Under the pieces are notes generated by a model. The model had not been told where the DNA came from. It saw only the letters and a program-made list of their open reading frames with translations, and searched no databases. A program made the position numbers and the translations under genes. This document shows positions 1 to 4,907 of a DNA stretch of 7,574 nucleotides, piece after piece (position 1 is the first letter of the stretch; the number at the start of each line of letters is the position of its first letter). This stretch comes from an uncultured Oligoflexia bacterium (lineage in GTDB: Bacteria > Bdellovibrionota > Bacteriovoracia > Bacteriovoracales > Bacteriovoracaceae). The stretch covers positions 1 to 7,574 of the forward strand of contig CATLVA010000058.1 of the NCBI GenBank assembly GCA_950060715.1. The letters are read 5' to 3'.

Positions 1-198
1 TATGAACATGCTGTAGAAACAAAGACTATTCCAGCATATTGGACTTACGTTGATGACTCTCACAGAAAAGCTAGACCCAGCCATTGGCAGATTGTGCAAG
101 AAGTATTATATGCAAACGCCGACCTATTGAAGTTTGATGATGTTGGAATAGATCTGTTACAGAAATATTGGGATGGGAACCCATTGGAAGGAGAATAA
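1..198 (+). CDS. C-terminal end of an unrecognised protein (5' partial)
   Basis: Frame 1 is open from the first base of the window to a TAA at 196-198, giving 65 C-terminal residues. The start lies outside the window. The piece is rich in aromatic residues (AYWTYVDDSHRKARPSHWQ near the middle) and ends in an acidic tail, NPLEGE. It has no signal or membrane segment and resembles a soluble, mostly helical domain end. I do not recognise the family and assign no function. The stop is followed at once by further stops (TAATAATGA). A second open stretch in frame 2 (ATG at 173 to TAA at 296-298, 41 codons) overlaps the end. It could be chance or a frameshifted continuation. Reality of the gene is likely from the sustained open frame and composition; identity is unknown. 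Confidence 0.55.
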   Translation, partial: YEHAVETKTIPAYWTYVDDSHRKARPSHWQIVQEVLYANADLLKFDDVGIDLLQKYWDGNPLEGE

Positions 199-332
199 TA
201 ATGATTGGAACTATTATCTAAGAAAAAATCACAAAGAGCTATTGACTGGCGATAGAAATAATAAGATTCTTCATAACATGATAGATAAATGTTTATAAAG
301 TTTTAAAAGACTACGAAGCATATTCTGAGTTT
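199..332. other. Degenerate intergenic stretch, possible rearrangement junction
   Basis: No intact gene fits here. The frame of the following START-like gene has stops at 219, 243, 279 and 282. After the last stop it reads INVYKVLKDYEAYSEF into the ATG at 333, and these residues look like a genuine part of the START-like fold. The coding sequence therefore seems to begin before its only canonical start, with no ATG, GTG or TTG in frame between 285 and 332. The simplest reading is a lost or mutated 5' end near 282-290. An unusual start (ATA at 285) or a sequencing error are alternatives. No convincing promoter or SD is visible. Confidence 0.4.
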
Positions 333-674
333 ATGGACGGTGTAACTTCCGTGAAAATTATTGAAGAATCAGGTAATGAAACAAAGGCAGAATACAGCAT
401 CAATATGATCAAAAAATTTAGCTATATTCTTAACCTTGTTCATGAAGAGAATAAATCTATTAAATGGAGTTTTGTTGAAGGTGATATCTTCTCTGTTAAT
501 AGTGGAGCTTGGGAACTAAGCGATAATGGAGATGGAACAACTGACGTTACTTATAGTGTGGAAGTTGATATTAAAGTGAAAATGATGGGATCGGGTATGA
601 TCACTAAAAAACTCACTGAAGTTCAGTTACCAGTACTTCTAAAATCAGTTGAAAAAAGAGCGCAGAGTCTCTAA
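333..674 (+). CDS. SRPBCC/START-like (COQ10-type) protein, 5' end apparently missing
   Basis: This is a 113-residue protein from the only canonical start, ATG 333. It resembles the SRPBCC/polyketide-cyclase fold of COQ10/RatA-type proteins, which bind hydrophobic ligands such as quinones. Supporting features are the alternating strands with charged and aromatic residues (SIKWSFVEGDIFSVNSGAWEL, then DGTTDVTYSVEVDI) and the C-terminal amphipathic helix (LPVLLKSVEKRAQSL). Family members usually have about 140-150 residues and begin with a strand and helix ending in a ...VYKVLKDYE-like segment. Here that segment is encoded upstream of the ATG (291-332), while the first strand is absent, because an in-frame stop lies at 282-284. 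The gene is therefore probably 5'-truncated or disrupted. Its stop overlaps the next start by one base (TAATG at 672-676), which implies translational coupling. The ligand is unknown. Confidence 0.65.
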   Translation: MDGVTSVKIIEESGNETKAEYSINMIKKFSYILNLVHEENKSIKWSFVEGDIFSVNSGAWELSDNGDGTTDVTYSVEVDIKVKMMGSGMITKKLTEVQLPVLLKSVEKRAQSL

Positions 675-1006
675 TGTCAGATAAAAATGAAAAAGAAAGT
701 TTAGCAGATATCCTCAAAAAAGTCGTAAACACTGGTGTGAGCGCTGCTTTTATGACTGAAGATGCTATAAAGAATATGGTAGGGGACCTTCCTCTACCTA
801 AAGAGCTTGTTCAAGGTCTTATCAATAACGCTAAGAGCACTAGAGATGACTTTATCACTTCTGTGAAGACTGAACTGAAAGAGCGACTAGAGAGAATTGA
901 TGTCTCAAAAGAAATTGACCGCATCTTAGAGAATTATGATGTGGAAGTGAATGCGAAAATTAAATTTTCTCCAAAGAAAAAGAAGAATTCTTCTCCTAAA
1001 AAATGA
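674..1006 (+). CDS. Small helical phasin-like protein with lysine-rich tail
   Basis: This is a 110-residue protein starting at ATG 674, overlapping the preceding stop by one base. It is predicted to be almost entirely helical. Residues 8-36 form one amphipathic helix, a short DLPLPKE turn follows, and residues 44-88 form a second, strongly charged helix (KTELKERLERIDVSKEI). Residues 97-110 are a basic tail with eight lysines and only Ser, Pro, Asn and Phe besides. The organisation recalls phasin-like (PHA granule-associated) or similar helical proteins, but I see no decisive motif, so this is a fold impression rather than an assignment. No signal peptide or membrane segment is visible, so it is likely cytoplasmic. 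The basic tail could contact nucleic acid or a membrane surface. Its stop overlaps the YggS-family start (ATGA at 1003-1006), so the two are probably co-translated. Confidence 0.7.
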   Translation: MSDKNEKESLADILKKVVNTGVSAAFMTEDAIKNMVGDLPLPKELVQGLINNAKSTRDDFITSVKTELKERLERIDVSKEIDRILENYDVEVNAKIKFSPKKKKNSSPKK

Positions 1007-1665
1007 GTGTCACTCAAAATCTAGAAAAATTAAAAAATAAAATTGGAGACCGGACAAATTTGTTGGCGGTCTCCAAAACTAAACCGCTTGAAATGATCGA
1101 GGAGGCCTACCTCTTTGGACAAAGAGATTTTGGTGAGAATAAAATTCAAGATCTTTTTGAAAAAGCGCATGCCCTCTCTCATTTAAGAGATATTCGTTGG
1201 CACTTCATTGGAACTTTACAGAGTAATAAATTAAACAAGCTTTTGAGTGTTCCAGGCCTTTATGCCATGGACTCAATTGATAGGTTGAGGCTCGTCGATA
1301 AACTTTTAAAAAAATCTTTAGATCAAAAGATTAAAATTTTTCTTCAAGTGAACACTTCAGGTGAAGAAGAGAAATCAGGTTTTGATAACTTTGAAGAGCT
1401 GGACCAAGCGGTTCAAAAATTAAAAGGGCAGGAGAGTTGGGAGCTTGCAGGGTTAATGACAATTGGAAGCATTCGAGCTGATGATTTTGAAAAGGCTGCA
1501 CGAAATTGCTTTGAGCAATTGGTGGCATTTCGCAATCGGTTGTGCGAAAAATATGATATTGATTTGGAACTTTCCATGGGAATGAGCCAAGATTATGAAA
1601 TAGCAATTGGTTACGGTAGTAACTGGGTAAGAATTGGCAGTGATATCTTTGGCTTACGTGAATGA
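1003..1665 (+). CDS. yggS: YggS/PLPBP-family pyridoxal phosphate homeostasis protein
   Basis: This 220-residue protein is a full-length member of the YggS/PROSC family. These are single-domain alanine-racemase-like TIM barrels that bind PLP without a known catalytic activity and keep free PLP, and hence amino- and keto-acid pools, in balance. K25 in AVSKTKP (22-28) corresponds to the PLP Schiff-base lysine (K36 in E. coli YggS). Also present are FGEN (43-46), WHFIGTLQSNK (66-76), the QVNTSGEEEKSG strand-loop (115-126) and the phosphate-binding C-terminal SMGMSQDYEIAI...VRIGS block (191-213). The N-terminus is about 11 residues shorter than in E. coli, which is within family range. The ATG is fixed by the ATGA overlap with the upstream gene. 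Many bacteria keep yggS near pilus or cell-division genes; here it is coupled to a phasin-like gene. Confidence 0.95.
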   Translation: MSVTQNLEKLKNKIGDRTNLLAVSKTKPLEMIEEAYLFGQRDFGENKIQDLFEKAHALSHLRDIRWHFIGTLQSNKLNKLLSVPGLYAMDSIDRLRLVDKLLKKSLDQKIKIFLQVNTSGEEEKSGFDNFEELDQAVQKLKGQESWELAGLMTIGSIRADDFEKAARNCFEQLVAFRNRLCEKYDIDLELSMGMSQDYEIAIGYGSNWVRIGSDIFGLRE

Positions 1666-1679
1666 AAAAATTACAAAAA

Positions 1680-1739
1680 AATTGCCTAATTGTACTCAGG
1701 AACCTATTTTAACGGCATTTAATGGGTCCGGAGGCAATT
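1680..1739 (+). promoter_or_regulatory. Inverted repeat enclosing the oxygenase ribosome binding site
   Basis: AATTGCCT at 1680-1687 is perfectly complementary to AGGCAATT at 1732-1739, which ends one base before the ATG at 1740 and includes the AGG of the SD GGAGG (1730-1734). Inside the 44-base loop, GGAACC (1699-1704) can pair with GGGTCC (1724-1729) with one A-G mismatch, giving a nested second helix. Folded, the mRNA leader would hide the SD and start region. The pairing is directly visible; a regulatory role such as a thermosensor, a coupling switch or release by a passing ribosome is inference. Confidence 0.4.
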
Positions 1740-2684
1740 ATGAGTGACACTTTGAGAAAAGTTCCCGAGCTTAGTCTTTTAAGTTATGTAGAAGGCAATG
1801 CTACTGAGAGAGCTAAGTTTGTTGACCAGCTTTTTAGCGGTATTAAAGATTATGGTTTTATCATTCTAACTGATCATACAGTTCAAGAAAGTGTTATTGA
1901 GAAGGGCTATAAAGCAGTTCAAGATTTTTTTGCTTTAGATGAAGAAACTAAAAGAAAGTATGCAATCGCGTCTGGTGGACAAAGAGGTTATACTCCTTTT
2001 GGGACTGAACATGCGAAAGATAATCCGCATAAAGACCTCAAAGAATTCTGGCATGTTGGACGTGAAGTTTCAGCTGATCATAAATTTTCAAAATATTATC
2101 CAAACAATGTTTGGCCAACAGAAATTGCTGGCTTCGAAGAAAATCTTGGGAATCTATATAGTGAACTTGATAAGACTTCAGTACATTTATTAGATGCTTT
2201 AGGTGAAGCCTTAGATGTTCCACAAAGTTATTTTAGAGATATGATTGATACCGGTAACTCTATTTTAAGAGCGATTCATTATCCACCAGTGGGAGAGGCA
2301 CCTCCTGCGGGATCAATCAGAGCTGCAGCTCATGGTGATATAAATTTGATCACGATACTTATGGGAGCGACTGCTTCAGGACTGCAACTTCTTGATAGAG
2401 ATGGGCAGTGGCTAGATGTAGAAACTAAGCCAGGGCAGTTAGTTGTGGACTCAGGAGATATGATGTCTAGGATTACTAATGATATTATCCCGGCGACGAT
2501 CCATAGAGTGATCAATCCTGATGAATCAAATACTGCAAGATACTCGATGCCGTTCTTTGTGCATCCTCATCCTGAGGCCATGCTTGAATGCATCCCAAGT
2601 TGTGAAGGATCAGGGGCCAAATACCCGCCAATTTCTGCACATGACAGTTTAATGGAAAGATTAAAAGATATAGGTCTAATGTAG
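1740..2684 (+). CDS. 2-oxoglutarate/Fe(II) oxygenase, isopenicillin N synthase family
   Basis: This is a 314-residue protein. The N-terminal non-haem dioxygenase domain (about 10-125) carries the family signatures KDYGFIILTDH (36-46) and GQRGYTPFGTEHAKD (80-94) with DLKEFWHVG. The C-terminal double-stranded beta-helix domain carries the iron ligands H198 and D200 (AAHGDINLITIL) and H255 (ATIHRVINP), and R267-x-S269 for the 2-oxoglutarate carboxylate. All key residues are present, so it should be an active cytoplasmic iron enzyme. The family hydroxylates, desaturates or cyclises small molecules; the substrate cannot be read from sequence. An in-frame ATG at 1722 would add six residues, but I prefer 1740 because GGAGG at 1730-1734 sits 5 bases before it. 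It lies 74 bases after the YggS-family gene on the same strand and may share its transcript. Confidence 0.93.
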   Translation: MSDTLRKVPELSLLSYVEGNATERAKFVDQLFSGIKDYGFIILTDHTVQESVIEKGYKAVQDFFALDEETKRKYAIASGGQRGYTPFGTEHAKDNPHKDLKEFWHVGREVSADHKFSKYYPNNVWPTEIAGFEENLGNLYSELDKTSVHLLDALGEALDVPQSYFRDMIDTGNSILRAIHYPPVGEAPPAGSIRAAAHGDINLITILMGATASGLQLLDRDGQWLDVETKPGQLVVDSGDMMSRITNDIIPATIHRVINPDESNTARYSMPFFVHPHPEAMLECIPSCEGSGAKYPPISAHDSLMERLKDIGLM

Positions 2685-2688
2685 ACCT
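2672..2688 (+). terminator. Short hairpin spanning the oxygenase stop codon
   Basis: AGGTCTA (2672-2678) and TAGACCT (2682-2688) form a 7-bp perfect stem with a 3-base loop, followed by TT. The right arm begins with the TAG stop codon. It is too short in T-tract to be a strong terminator alone, but it stands directly before a larger hairpin, so the pair may act together or protect the 3' end of the mRNA. Confidence 0.35.
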
Positions 2689-2695
2689 TTCCAAT

Positions 2696-2720
2696 TTAGA
2701 GGGTGTTTTTCACCCTCTAA
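2696..2720. terminator. Perfect 10-bp hairpin after the oxygenase gene
   Basis: TTAGAGGGTG (2696-2705) pairs perfectly with CACCCTCTAA (2711-2720) around a TTTTT loop. It lies 12 bases after the oxygenase stop. The sequence after it (TATCC) has no T-tract, so it is a GC-rich stem without the classical tail. As a near-symmetric stem it could also stop transcripts arriving on the minus strand from the transposase. It marks the end of the upstream gene block. Confidence 0.6.
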
Positions 2721-2816
2721 TATCCTTAAGTAGCCCTTAATTATTAAGTAAAAATTAAAATAATATTAAATAGTTACACTTCTTTTTTGAAAGTTTTACA
2801 GAGTCAATAGTTCCTA

Positions 2817-2846
2817 TTGGAGATAAATGGTGCGCTGCGGTATAAA
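2817..2846 (+). promoter_or_regulatory. Candidate promoter of the IS-split secreted protein gene
   Basis: TTGGAG (2817-2822) and TATAAA (2841-2846) stand 18 bases apart and could be -35 and -10 boxes, placing the start of transcription near 2853, before a good SD. A TAAAAT at 2857-2862 is a second -10 candidate, but it would start the mRNA inside the SD. Matches to consensus are 4 of 6 and 5 of 6, so this is a moderate guess. Confidence 0.35.
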
Positions 2847-2884
2847 CTGTTGGACGTAAAATACTCTTAAAGGAGATTTTGAGT

Positions 2885-2896
2885 ATGAAACTATTT
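2885..2896 (+). pseudogene. 5' fragment of secreted six-Cys protein gene, split by the IS
   Basis: AAAGGAG (2869-2875) stands 9 bases before ATG 2885, which begins M-K-L-F. The fourth codon ends exactly at the IS boundary (2896). Removing 2897-4540 (the IS and one copy of the target duplication) joins this TTT codon to AGC at 4541 in frame and gives a 107-residue protein starting MKLFSLGTVILLFNLMMS, a plausible signal peptide with its lysine at position 2. The native translation signals therefore sit on this side of the element and are now separated from the body of the gene. In its present state this start would read into the IS end. Confidence 0.85.
2889..2896 (+). repeat. Target site duplication, left copy (AACTATTT)
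   Basis: AACTATTT directly precedes the left inverted repeat and is identical to 4533-4540 directly after the right one. The 8-bp length fits IS256- and ISH6-like elements. Identical copies argue for a single, fairly recent insertion. Confidence 0.9.
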
Positions 2897-2919
2897 GATA
2901 TTGTCCCAAAACTGTAGTG
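2897..2919 (+). repeat. Left terminal inverted repeat of the IS (23 bp)
   Basis: The 23 bases starting GATATTGTCCC and ending CTGTAGTG are the exact reverse complement of 4510-4532. The outer edge is set by the target duplication; a 24th or 25th matching base on the outside belongs to that duplication rather than to the element. Confidence 0.93.
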
Positions 2920-2924
2920 CGCTA

Positions 2925-4313
2925 TTAACTTACTCCCTCAAAAGTTAACCTGATATTTCCACTTAATTTCATTTTATTATCCCAATAAGCTTCCCAAGAT
3001 TTTGGATCTGTTATGACTTTTAAAATTATCCTCGTCATTTTTGCACAGCCTTTCTTACTCCAATTAAAAGCAAACTTCTTAATTCTTCTACCAATCTCTC
3101 TCATTAATCTTTCAAGTTTTGATGTGACTTTTGGAGTAACGATTCCTGTTTTCATCCAGTACTTTAAGTAGGTGAATAAATTTGATCTTGCGTTCGTTAC
3201 ATATGTTGAAGCCTTGCTATATCCCTTATGCTCAAGGTATTCAGCTAATAGCTTCATTTGAAGTTCACAGGCAATTATCTTCTCATTTAATTCTACTTTC
3301 TCTTCAACTGTTATAGCTTCAAAGTCCTTCTCTGGAATCTCAAGCTGGAAAATTGAATGAACTTGATCAAGAGTATATTTAATATCTTCAGTTTCAGCTT
3401 TTTCTTGATACTTCATAAGAGGCTTAAGTTCATGTGGTACATGCCACAAACACCTTTGCTGGTGATGAGCTAGAATTCCTAAGCCATTGTTCAAACCAAT
3501 TTCACCATCAGCTACAAGAATATTTGCAACTTTTTTGGGTGCTATCTTCTTGTTGGGATTGTTAACTTTGTTAATTGATTTTCCTATAATCTTCCACGAT
3601 TCACTTGTCCAAGCTCCTAATGGAACTATTGAGTTGTCATTTTTAATTCCCATGACAATTCTTACTTCACCACGATTAGTCTTCTCGATTGGTTTTTGAC
3701 CTGTTTTTACTCTAATCTTGTTTTCTCGTTCAAGTTTTACTTGTGAGACAAACTCTTTAAAGCCGGTACCATCCCCAAGGACAACATTTAGATCATCGTG
3801 CTTAACTGAGATATTATCTGAATCTGTCGCCATAAACCACCTGTGAAGGCTTCTGTGGTTGAAGTTAATATTTTCATTTGTTTTTATAATTCCCACAGTT
3901 GATCTTCTAAAAGAATTCTCTGCAACGGCTTCCATACAAATCTTTTCAAATTCATTTGAATGTTTTTGATTTTTATCGACTCCTAGAAAATCTTTTAAAG
4001 GATTATGAGTGCTTCCACAGTTCTTACACTTTAAAAGACTCCATTCAAAAGAGATATTGCCAAGGCTTGTAATAATCGTCTTTGAACGCTTTCCTGACCT
4101 ATTTAAATGAGGCGAGCAGCAGCATTTGGCTTCATTAGAGGCTTTCCAGTGCTCAACCACCATATTATCAATGAACGAGATTAAAAGCTTTAAAAAGCCT
4201 GGGATGCCTTCACTTTCAAAGAGAGCTTTAGTTTCTATAATCAGTTCATCAAAAGAAAATGACAATCCTGATAGACAAGTCTTGATATTTAGAGCAAAAT
4301 TTTTAATGATCAT
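2925..4313 (-). CDS. DDE transposase, MULE/IS256-like superfamily
   Basis: This 462-residue protein catalyses excision and insertion of the surrounding element. The N-terminal part has a cysteine cluster C64-C66 and C96-x2-C99, probably a zinc ribbon for DNA binding, with an intervening strand pair (KTIITSLGNISFEW). The catalytic core shows D181 (LGDGTGF), D269 (LVADGE) and E401 (LERLMREIGRR). Between the last two lies C288-x2-H291 (RCLWHVPHELK), the (C/D)xxH signature of MULE and IS256-type transposases, followed by a helical insertion. The C-terminal FNWSKKGCAKM recalls the W-S-x-x-G motif seen in related families. AAGGA stands 6 bases upstream of the start (on the minus strand within 4317-4324). 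The frame is undamaged and the C-terminus lies close to the left repeat, so it is likely functional. Assignment to a specific IS family is not settled. Confidence 0.9.
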   Translation of the reverse strand: MIIKNFALNIKTCLSGLSFSFDELIIETKALFESEGIPGFLKLLISFIDNMVVEHWKASNEAKCCCSPHLNRSGKRSKTIITSLGNISFEWSLLKCKNCGSTHNPLKDFLGVDKNQKHSNEFEKICMEAVAENSFRRSTVGIIKTNENINFNHRSLHRWFMATDSDNISVKHDDLNVVLGDGTGFKEFVSQVKLERENKIRVKTGQKPIEKTNRGEVRIVMGIKNDNSIVPLGAWTSESWKIIGKSINKVNNPNKKIAPKKVANILVADGEIGLNNGLGILAHHQQRCLWHVPHELKPLMKYQEKAETEDIKYTLDQVHSIFQLEIPEKDFEAITVEEKVELNEKIIACELQMKLLAEYLEHKGYSKASTYVTNARSNLFTYLKYWMKTGIVTPKVTSKLERLMREIGRRIKKFAFNWSKKGCAKMTRIILKVITDPKSWEAYWDNKMKLSGNIRLTFEGVS

Positions 4314-4352
4314 GGGCCTTCCTTGGTTTATTTATCTAGGTAATGACTTATA

Positions 4353-4381
4353 AATTTAGCAAGTTAGGCTCGATCGTTCAA
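4353..4381 (-). promoter_or_regulatory. Candidate transposase promoter
   Basis: On the minus strand TTGAAC (4381-4376) and TAAATT (4358-4353) stand 17 bases apart, about 40 bases upstream of the transposase ATG. Each matches consensus at 4 of 6 positions, so it is weak, as is common for transposase promoters. It lies just downstream of the hairpin at 4423-4442, as expected if that hairpin blocks transcription from outside. Confidence 0.3.
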
Positions 4382-4415
4382 AAATGGCCGTCTAATAAAT
4401 TGACAGTATCAATTG

Positions 4416-4442
4416 TAAAAAGTGCACAGCACCTGTTGTGCA
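4416..4442 (-). terminator. Inward-facing terminator candidate inside the IS right end
   Basis: On the minus strand TGCACAAC and GCTGTGCA form an 8-bp stem (one G-T pair) with a 4-base loop at 4442-4423, and the next bases read CTTTTT. It lies upstream of the transposase and faces transcripts coming in from the right flank. A second, AT-rich stem (AATTGA/TCAATT, 4398-4414) follows. Such structures in other IS elements limit read-in expression of transposase; that role is inferred here. Confidence 0.5.
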
Positions 4443-4498
4443 ATCAAAATATCTCTTAGAATTTATTTAATTAATATTAACAACGTCTCGAACTTAGC

Positions 4499-4852
4499 GT
4501 GATGATTTACACTACAGTTTTGGGACAATATCAACTATTTAGCCTTGGAACAGTCATTCTATTATTTAACCTCATGATGAGTAATGAATTTAGTCTAACA
4601 AGTGTGGGCGGCGGAAGTAACATCTGCCACGTGTCTTGCGACCTTAAGCAGGTTAAAAAAGGCGCTATTTCCAAAGCTTTAGAAGATGGAAAGAATAAGC
4701 TTTTTAATGAATGCGAAGCCAAAAGAAGTGGTGTGATAACCAATATTAGTTTTCCAAAAGACTCGGAAGTTAAGTGTGATGAGTATGAAGTTGAAGGTGG
4801 AGAACTTATCTCTTGTAAGGCCGAAATCACCGGTCAATGTGATATTAGCTAA
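4499..4852 (+). CDS. Main part of IS-split secreted six-Cys protein, now an IS-started hybrid frame
   Basis: Residues encoded from 4541 on are the body of the gene interrupted at 2885-2896. The restored protein has 107 residues: signal peptide (about 1-18), a glycine-serine linker (SVGGGSN) and a mature part with six cysteines (CHVSC, then NEC, VKC, ISC and GQC), an even number suited to disulfides in the periplasm or outside the cell. I recognise no family. The IS right end is open in this frame, so an ORF with GTG at 4499 or ATG at 4502 reads MIYTTVLGQYQLFSLGTV..., keeping the hydrophobic core but losing the native lysine. No SD precedes 4499 or 4502, so expression is doubtful. I regard it as a disrupted gene with possible residual expression. 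Confidence 0.7.
   Translation: MMIYTTVLGQYQLFSLGTVILLFNLMMSNEFSLTSVGGGSNICHVSCDLKQVKKGAISKALEDGKNKLFNECEAKRSGVITNISFPKDSEVKCDEYEVEGGELISCKAEITGQCDIS
4510..4532 (-). repeat. Right terminal inverted repeat of the IS (23 bp)
   Basis: This is the exact reverse complement of 2897-2919, beginning CACTACAGTTTTGGG and ending ACAATATC on the plus strand. In the plus strand it is translated in frame into the downstream remnant (TTVLGQY). Confidence 0.93.
4533..4540 (+). repeat. Target site duplication, right copy (AACTATTT)
   Basis: Identical to 2889-2896. In the hybrid frame it supplies the last base of CAA plus CTA TTT, so the duplication itself re-creates codons 3 and 4 (Leu-Phe) of the split gene. 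Confidence 0.9.
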
Positions 4853-4867
4853 TAGCGGCTATTTTTT
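4851..4867 (+). terminator. Small hairpin with T-tract after the split gene
   Basis: AATAG (4851-4855) and CTATT (4859-4863) form a 5-bp stem with a CGG loop, followed by TTTT. The left arm overlaps the TAA stop. It is weak in stem length and GC content but correctly placed between two plus-strand genes, the second of which has its own -10 candidate. Confidence 0.35.
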
Positions 4868-4892
4868 CAGTTTCAAAATTTCCTTTTTTTGA

Positions 4893-4901
4893 TGCTAAAA
4901 T
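4893..4901 (+). promoter_or_regulatory. Extended -10 box, probable leaderless start of the REC-CheX gene
   Basis: TGCTAAAAT fits the extended -10 pattern TGnTAnnnT. It lies 6 bases before the ATG at 4908, which places the expected transcription start at or next to the A of the start codon. No SD-like sequence exists in between, and no clear -35 box is seen. The same nonamer stands before the barrel gene on the other strand. Confidence 0.5.
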
Positions 4902-4907
4902 AGAACA

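Larger units (their letters stand above)
2897..4532 (-). mobile_element. Complete insertion sequence, 1,636 bp, MULE/IS256-like group
   Basis: The element is bounded by perfect 23-bp terminal inverted repeats, 2897-2919 and 4510-4532 (each starting GATATTGTCCC from the outside), and by an 8-bp target duplication. It carries one transposase gene on the minus strand, which stops 5 bases from the left repeat. A 196-base leader between the transposase start and the right repeat contains a hairpin-terminator candidate and a promoter candidate. Perfect ends, an open transposase frame and identical flanks suggest it is intact and recently active. The IS family is uncertain: the catalytic layout and 8-bp duplication point to the IS256/ISH6-related clade rather than to a named group. 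Confidence 0.92.

Noticed and set aside
981..994. 14-bp perfect palindrome AGAAGAATTCTTCT
   Set aside because: It is made of Lys, Asn and Ser codons in the basic tail of the phasin-like protein and has no terminator or operator context.
1331..1606. Minus-strand ORF of 91 codons inside the YggS-family gene
   Set aside because: It is fully antisense to a clearly conserved protein and has no recognisable features.
1722..1739. Earlier in-frame ATG of the oxygenase gene
   Set aside because: It lacks a spaced SD, and its own codons contain the GGAGG that serves ATG 1740; family proteins do not need the six extra residues.
4400..4405. Perfect TTGACA facing out of the IS toward the split gene
   Set aside because: No -10-like sequence lies 15-19 bases downstream (GTGCACAG region), so an outward promoter is not supported; the bases are also part of an AT-rich stem.
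4531..4830. Minus-strand ORF of 99 codons opposite the cysteine-rich gene
   Set aside because: It crosses the IS boundary and is antisense to the restored secreted protein frame, so it is a chance frame.
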